Shown: piece after piece, positions 60,877 through 64,000 of the stretch
How positions within the stretch are numbered: position 1 is the first letter of the stretch
How the letters are laid out: the number at the start of each line of letters is the position of its first letter
From: Ferdinandcohnia humi_A
GTDB lineage: Bacteria; Bacillota; Bacilli; Bacillales; Bacillaceae_L
Reading direction: 5' to 3'
Length of the DNA stretch: 64,000 bases
Assembly (NCBI GenBank): GCA_047608075.1
Contig: JBLKRX010000007.1
Coordinates: forward strand, 1 to 64,000
Notes under the pieces: generated by a model
The model's input: the letters and a program-made list of their open reading frames with translations, nothing else
What the model was told of the DNA's origin: nothing
Database searches by the model: none
Made by a program: the position numbers and the translations under genes

Positions 60877-62265
60877 ATGGATTTATTTCGAAAGAAAGTC
60901 ATAGTAAGTGGGGAATCAAATACTTCACTTAAAAAGGTTTTAGGAGCATTTGACTTAATATTATTAGGTATAGGAGCTATTGTTGGTACAGGGATATTCG
61001 TATTAACAGGTGTAGCTGCTGCTGAATACGCAGGCCCAGCACTTATATTTTCATTTATCATAGCAGGTTTGGCATGTGCATTTGCAGCATTATGTTATTC
61101 AGAATTTGCGTCTATGATCCCTCAATCGGGAAGCGCTTATACGTATAGCTACGTTGCATTTGGTGAGCTAGTAGCATGGTTGTTAGGGTGGGATATGGTC
61201 CTTGAGTATGGGTTGGCCTCATCTGCTGTTGCAAGTGGTTGGTCTGGATACTTCCAAGGCTTATTAGCTGGATTTGGTATAGAATTGCCAACGGCATTAA
61301 CAAGTGCGTTTGATCCTACAAAAGGAACAATTATTGATTTACCAGCGGTAATTGTTGTACTTTTAATTACCTTGCTCTTAACAAGAGGAGTAAAAGAATC
61401 TGCAAAGTTTAATAAAGTAATGGTTTTCATTAAGGTTGGTGTAGTTTTACTATTTATTGCAGTTGGAGTATGGTACGTAGAGCCAGCAAACTGGTCACCA
61501 TTTATGCCATTTGGCTATCAAGGTGTGGTATCAGGTGCGGCGGTCGTCGTATTCGCATATTTTGGTTTTGATGCGGTATCTACAGCCGCTGAAGAGGTTA
61601 AAAACCCTCAGAGAAATTTACCAATCGGAATCATTTCAGCATTAGCTATTTGTACTATTTTATATATTGTTGTTTCATTGATTTTGACAGGTATCGTTCC
61701 ATATGAGCAATTAAATGTAAAAGATCCGGTAGCATTTGCATTAGACTTTATTCACCAAGATTGGGCAGCAGGATTTATGTCTTTAGGTGCCATCACAGGT
61801 ATTACAACTGTTCTAATGGTAATGATGTTTGGACAAACCCGTCTATTCTTTGCCATTAGTAGAGATGGACTTCTTCCTAAAAAACTTTCAAAGGTACATG
61901 TAAAAACTCAGGTACCAGTTACTAGTACCTGGATAACTGGTTTATTAGTAGCAGTTTTTGCAGGATTTATTCCTCTAAATAAACTAGCAGAATTAACGAA
62001 CATCGGAACATTGTTCGCATTTTCTATGGTTTCACTAGGAGTATTAGTTTTACGTAAAACACAACCAGATTTAAAACGTGGCTTCAGAACTCCTTGGGTT
62101 CCTGTCATTCCAGCATTAGCCATTATTTTCTGTGTGTATTTAATGCTACAGCTATCTGCATTTACATGGAAAGGCTTTGTCGTTTGGTTAGTGTTAGGGC
62201 TAATAATCTACATTGTCTATGGTTATAGAAATAGTAATTTAAATAAAAAAGCTTCAGTACAATAA
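60877..62265 (+). CDS. yfnA: APC family amino-acid permease (YfnA-like)
   Basis: A 462-residue permease with about 12 TM helices, cationic amino-acid transporter (CAT) type. It closely follows B. subtilis YfnA as I recall it: LGAFDLILLGIGAIVGTGIFVLTGVAA, AGLACAFAALCYSEFASMIP and FAYFGFDAVSTAAEEVKNPQRNLP. AGGAGG lies 5 bases before the ATG. It should import an amino acid, possibly branched-chain, threonine or cationic. It ends in a hairpin. Confidence 0.9.
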   Translation: MDLFRKKVIVSGESNTSLKKVLGAFDLILLGIGAIVGTGIFVLTGVAAAEYAGPALIFSFIIAGLACAFAALCYSEFASMIPQSGSAYTYSYVAFGELVAWLLGWDMVLEYGLASSAVASGWSGYFQGLLAGFGIELPTALTSAFDPTKGTIIDLPAVIVVLLITLLLTRGVKESAKFNKVMVFIKVGVVLLFIAVGVWYVEPANWSPFMPFGYQGVVSGAAVVVFAYFGFDAVSTAAEEVKNPQRNLPIGIISALAICTILYIVVSLILTGIVPYEQLNVKDPVAFALDFIHQDWAAGFMSLGAITGITTVLMVMMFGQTRLFFAISRDGLLPKKLSKVHVKTQVPVTSTWITGLLVAVFAGFIPLNKLAELTNIGTLFAFSMVSLGVLVLRKTQPDLKRGFRTPWVPVIPALAIIFCVYLMLQLSAFTWKGFVVWLVLGLIIYIVYGYRNSNLNKKASVQ

Positions 62266-62269
62266 TAAT

Positions 62270-62320
62270 TAAAGCCAGTAAAATTCGATAACGATCGATA
62301 ATTACTGGCTTTATTTTTAT
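62270..62320 (+). terminator. Terminator of the permease gene
   Basis: AAAGCCAGTAA / TTACTGGCTTT with an internal CGAT...ATCG hairpin loop, followed by ATTTTTAT, 5 bp after the stop codon. Confidence 0.8.
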
Positions 62321-62512
62321 TCGTAAAACATTTGACTCAGTTTGATTATATTCAATAAAATCACTCTTACAAAAACCGCTCAAAATAATTTAACATTGCT
62401 CCTTAATACAAATAGTAATTCACCCACATATTCATTTAGTTTTACAACTTCACCATTTTTACTCTTAAAGACAAAATATGATATGTAAGGCAGCGAGTCA
62501 GTAAGAAAATGT

Positions 62513-62538
62513 AAAAAAAAGAGCCAAAAAGGCTCTCT
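62513..62538 (-). terminator. Terminator of the VanY-type gene
   Basis: The stem AGAGCC / GGCTCT with a five-base loop is followed on the minus strand by eight T, 14 bp after the stop codon. Confidence 0.85.
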
Positions 62539-62550
62539 TAATAATATATC

Positions 62551-63330
62551 TTATTTCTCTTCCATTCCCAAATATTCCTCTAGTGTTAGGTCATGTTCTG
62601 TCATATATTCTGCATGTTCCACACCTACATATCGTAAATGCCAGGGTTCATACATATAGCCAGTGATTGATTCTTTACCTTTGGGGTAACGAACGATAAA
62701 TCCAAACCTCGAAGCATTTTGAACAAGCCATTTTCCCTCTGTTGTTTCTCCAAATTCCTGAACGAGCTGAAGATTTACACTTTCACTTGTAACATCCATT
62801 GCAAGTCCAGTTTGATGTTCACTTTGTCCAGCCTTGGCGCTAAAAGTATCTGCCTCTTCAACTCCATATTCATTTACATAAGATTGATAGATTCCTTGCT
62901 GCGTTTTATAGGATCGATAGCCTGACTGAGCATGTAAGATAATGCCTGAGCCATACGCCTCTGCAAACATTTTTTCTAATGCCATTGCAGCTTCCTTCAC
63001 CATGAATTTTCGCTCAGGATTTCCAGTTGAAAACGACACATTAGGAACAACCATATTGTCAGGAATATAATTTGGCGCTAATTGTCCTACTTCCTTACTA
63101 ACCAGTATAAGAAACTCATTTTGAGGATCTATAACTGGTCTATCTTCTTTTAACTCTGAAGACTCATTCATTTCTTTCGTGACCTTATCACTAGAAATCT
63201 CTCTATTAGTAGCCTCGGCAGATTGAACATCACCTTGGTCCTTTATAACAGCTATGATTTTATCGGAAAAGCTAAGCCCTATCGAAAATATGAATGCAAC
63301 TATCAGTAGAAGTCCTAATACTTTTTTCAT
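62551..63330 (-). CDS. VanY-type D-alanyl-D-alanine carboxypeptidase
   Basis: A 259-residue zinc D,D-carboxypeptidase of the VanY/M15 family, acting on peptidoglycan outside the membrane. A signal anchor (about 4-22) is followed by a polar linker and the catalytic domain with SGYRSYKTQ (136-144), SEHQTGLAMDV (H172, D179) and EPWHLRYVG (E228, H231), the complete M15 zinc set. A weak AGAGGA lies before the ATG. It is a single gene. Confidence 0.9.
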   Translation of the reverse strand: MKKVLGLLLIVAFIFSIGLSFSDKIIAVIKDQGDVQSAEATNREISSDKVTKEMNESSELKEDRPVIDPQNEFLILVSKEVGQLAPNYIPDNMVVPNVSFSTGNPERKFMVKEAAMALEKMFAEAYGSGIILHAQSGYRSYKTQQGIYQSYVNEYGVEEADTFSAKAGQSEHQTGLAMDVTSESVNLQLVQEFGETTEGKWLVQNASRFGFIVRYPKGKESITGYMYEPWHLRYVGVEHAEYMTEHDLTLEEYLGMEEK

Positions 63331-63484
63331 TTTACTTTATGTCCTCTTCTCTCACGATGTAACTCTACTACTCTATCTATCATTCTACAATAAATAACAA
63401 AAATCGACACTGTGAAATTAGTTGTTACTTTTCGCCAATAAAAAAGAGTATTTTTTACCTAGTCTTTCCTTCGTTCATAAACAG

Positions 63485-63520
63485 AAAAAAGCAGTGAAAC
63501 CAAGGCTTGGTTCCACCGCT
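63485..63520 (-). terminator. Terminator of the sugar permease gene
   Basis: AGCGGTGGAACCAAG / TTGGTTTCACTGCT with two mismatches, followed by six T on the minus strand, 32 bp after the stop codon. Confidence 0.8.
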
Positions 63521-63552
63521 ATCCGTTTCCATTCATTACCTTTTTCTAGGCC

Positions 63553-64000
63553 TTACGATGTTTTTTCCTTTTTCTGCAAAAGTACCGCTCCAATTACAAT
63601 AATTCCTTTAAATGCTTCTCTCAGGAAAGGCGGTACCCCGAATAAGTTTAAGAGATTGTTCATAACAGCTATAATTAACATCCCATATACTGTACCTAAA
63701 ATGAACCCTCTGCCACCCATCATACTCGTTCCCCCAACTACCGCTGCAGCAATAGCATCCATTTCAATTCCTCTACCTGCATTTGAATAGTCCATCGAAC
63801 CAATCCGAGAAACTTGTAAAATCGCTGCAATTGAAACAAGAAGTCCCATCAAAGCGTATACTCGGAGCTTTACTTTTTCTACGTTGACACCAGATAGTCT
63901 TGCAGCTCGTTCATTCGACCCCACAGCAATAATCTGTCTTCCAAAGGTTGTACGCTTGGACACATAGTAAAGGACATAGGCAATGATCGCCCAATAAATA
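63553..64000 (-). CDS. Sugar ABC transporter permease (partial)
   Basis: The C-terminal 149 codons of a ribose/xylose-type ABC permease (BPD_transp_2); the gene continues beyond the window end, and the GTG inside is only an internal codon. The characteristic cytoplasmic loop reads AVGSNERAARLSGVNVEKVK, followed by membrane helices and MDAIAAAVVGGTSMMGGRGF. It would work with an ATP-binding protein and a solute-binding protein encoded outside. Substrate not determinable. Confidence 0.85.
   Translation of the reverse strand, partial: IYWAIIAYVLYYVSKRTTFGRQIIAVGSNERAARLSGVNVEKVKLRVYALMGLLVSIAAILQVSRIGSMDYSNAGRGIEMDAIAAAVVGGTSMMGGRGFILGTVYGMLIIAVMNNLLNLFGVPPFLREAFKGIIVIGAVLLQKKEKTS

Overview
The window looks like chromosomal DNA of a low-GC Gram-positive bacterium of the family Bacillaceae (Bacillus/Neobacillus-like). 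Supporting signs are strong AGGAGG-type ribosome binding sites, frequent GTG and TTG starts, hairpin terminators with U-runs, a T-box leader, a good match to the CcpA cre consensus, and typical Bacillaceae families (CsaA, YhgE/Pip, a DUF2975 plus YozG-type HTH pair, DUF2164, DUF4260, SwrC-type RND pump). No rRNA, tRNA, CRISPR array, phage or intact transposon was found.

Region 1 (1-34.7 kb) is a patchwork of short operons and single genes: an M3 peptidase, an arylamine N-acetyltransferase, several GNAT acetyltransferases, two small-molecule kinases of the APH fold, two isochorismatase-like hydrolases, Nudix, HIT, CsaA, signal peptidase I, DUF2087 next to a GIY-YIG protein, an MFS exporter, a UbiB-like kinase, and a T-box-controlled tryptophanyl-tRNA synthetase of an unusual type. 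Four genes here are visibly broken: a Nudix hydrolase (in-frame stop), a cytidine-deaminase-like gene (in-frame stop and a lost zinc ligand), a TrmO-like gene (frameshift) and a small lipoprotein gene (frameshift).

Region 2 (34.7-46.9 kb) is the most coherent unit: a minus-strand aromatic catabolism cluster. An HpaB-type FADH2-dependent phenol hydroxylase, an HpaC-type flavin reductase and a stand-alone FAD synthetase domain would convert a phenol to catechol. Catechol 1,2-dioxygenase, muconate cycloisomerase, an alpha/beta hydrolase (candidate enol-lactonase), a two-subunit 3-oxoacid CoA-transferase and a thiolase would complete the beta-ketoadipate (ortho) pathway. No CatC-like muconolactone isomerase is present; a DUF3237 protein sits between the hydrolase and the dioxygenase and is a candidate for the missing step. 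A XylR_N/V4R/PucR-type regulator closes the cluster, and a cre-like site lies just upstream of the hydroxylase.

Region 3 (46.9-57.1 kb) is about envelope and export: a methyltransferase, a PAP2 phosphatase, a TetR repressor with a YhgE/Pip membrane protein (both preceded by the same operator-like sequence), a convergent SwrC-like RND pump, a lipoprotein with a duplicated domain and a DUF3298 protein. Region 4 (57.1-64 kb) has a nucleoside deaminase, an AlsT-type symporter, a YfnA-like amino-acid permease, a VanY-type carboxypeptidase and the C-terminal part of a sugar ABC permease cut by the window end. Between them are two unexplained repeat arrays (4 x 20 bp and 3 x about 52 bp).
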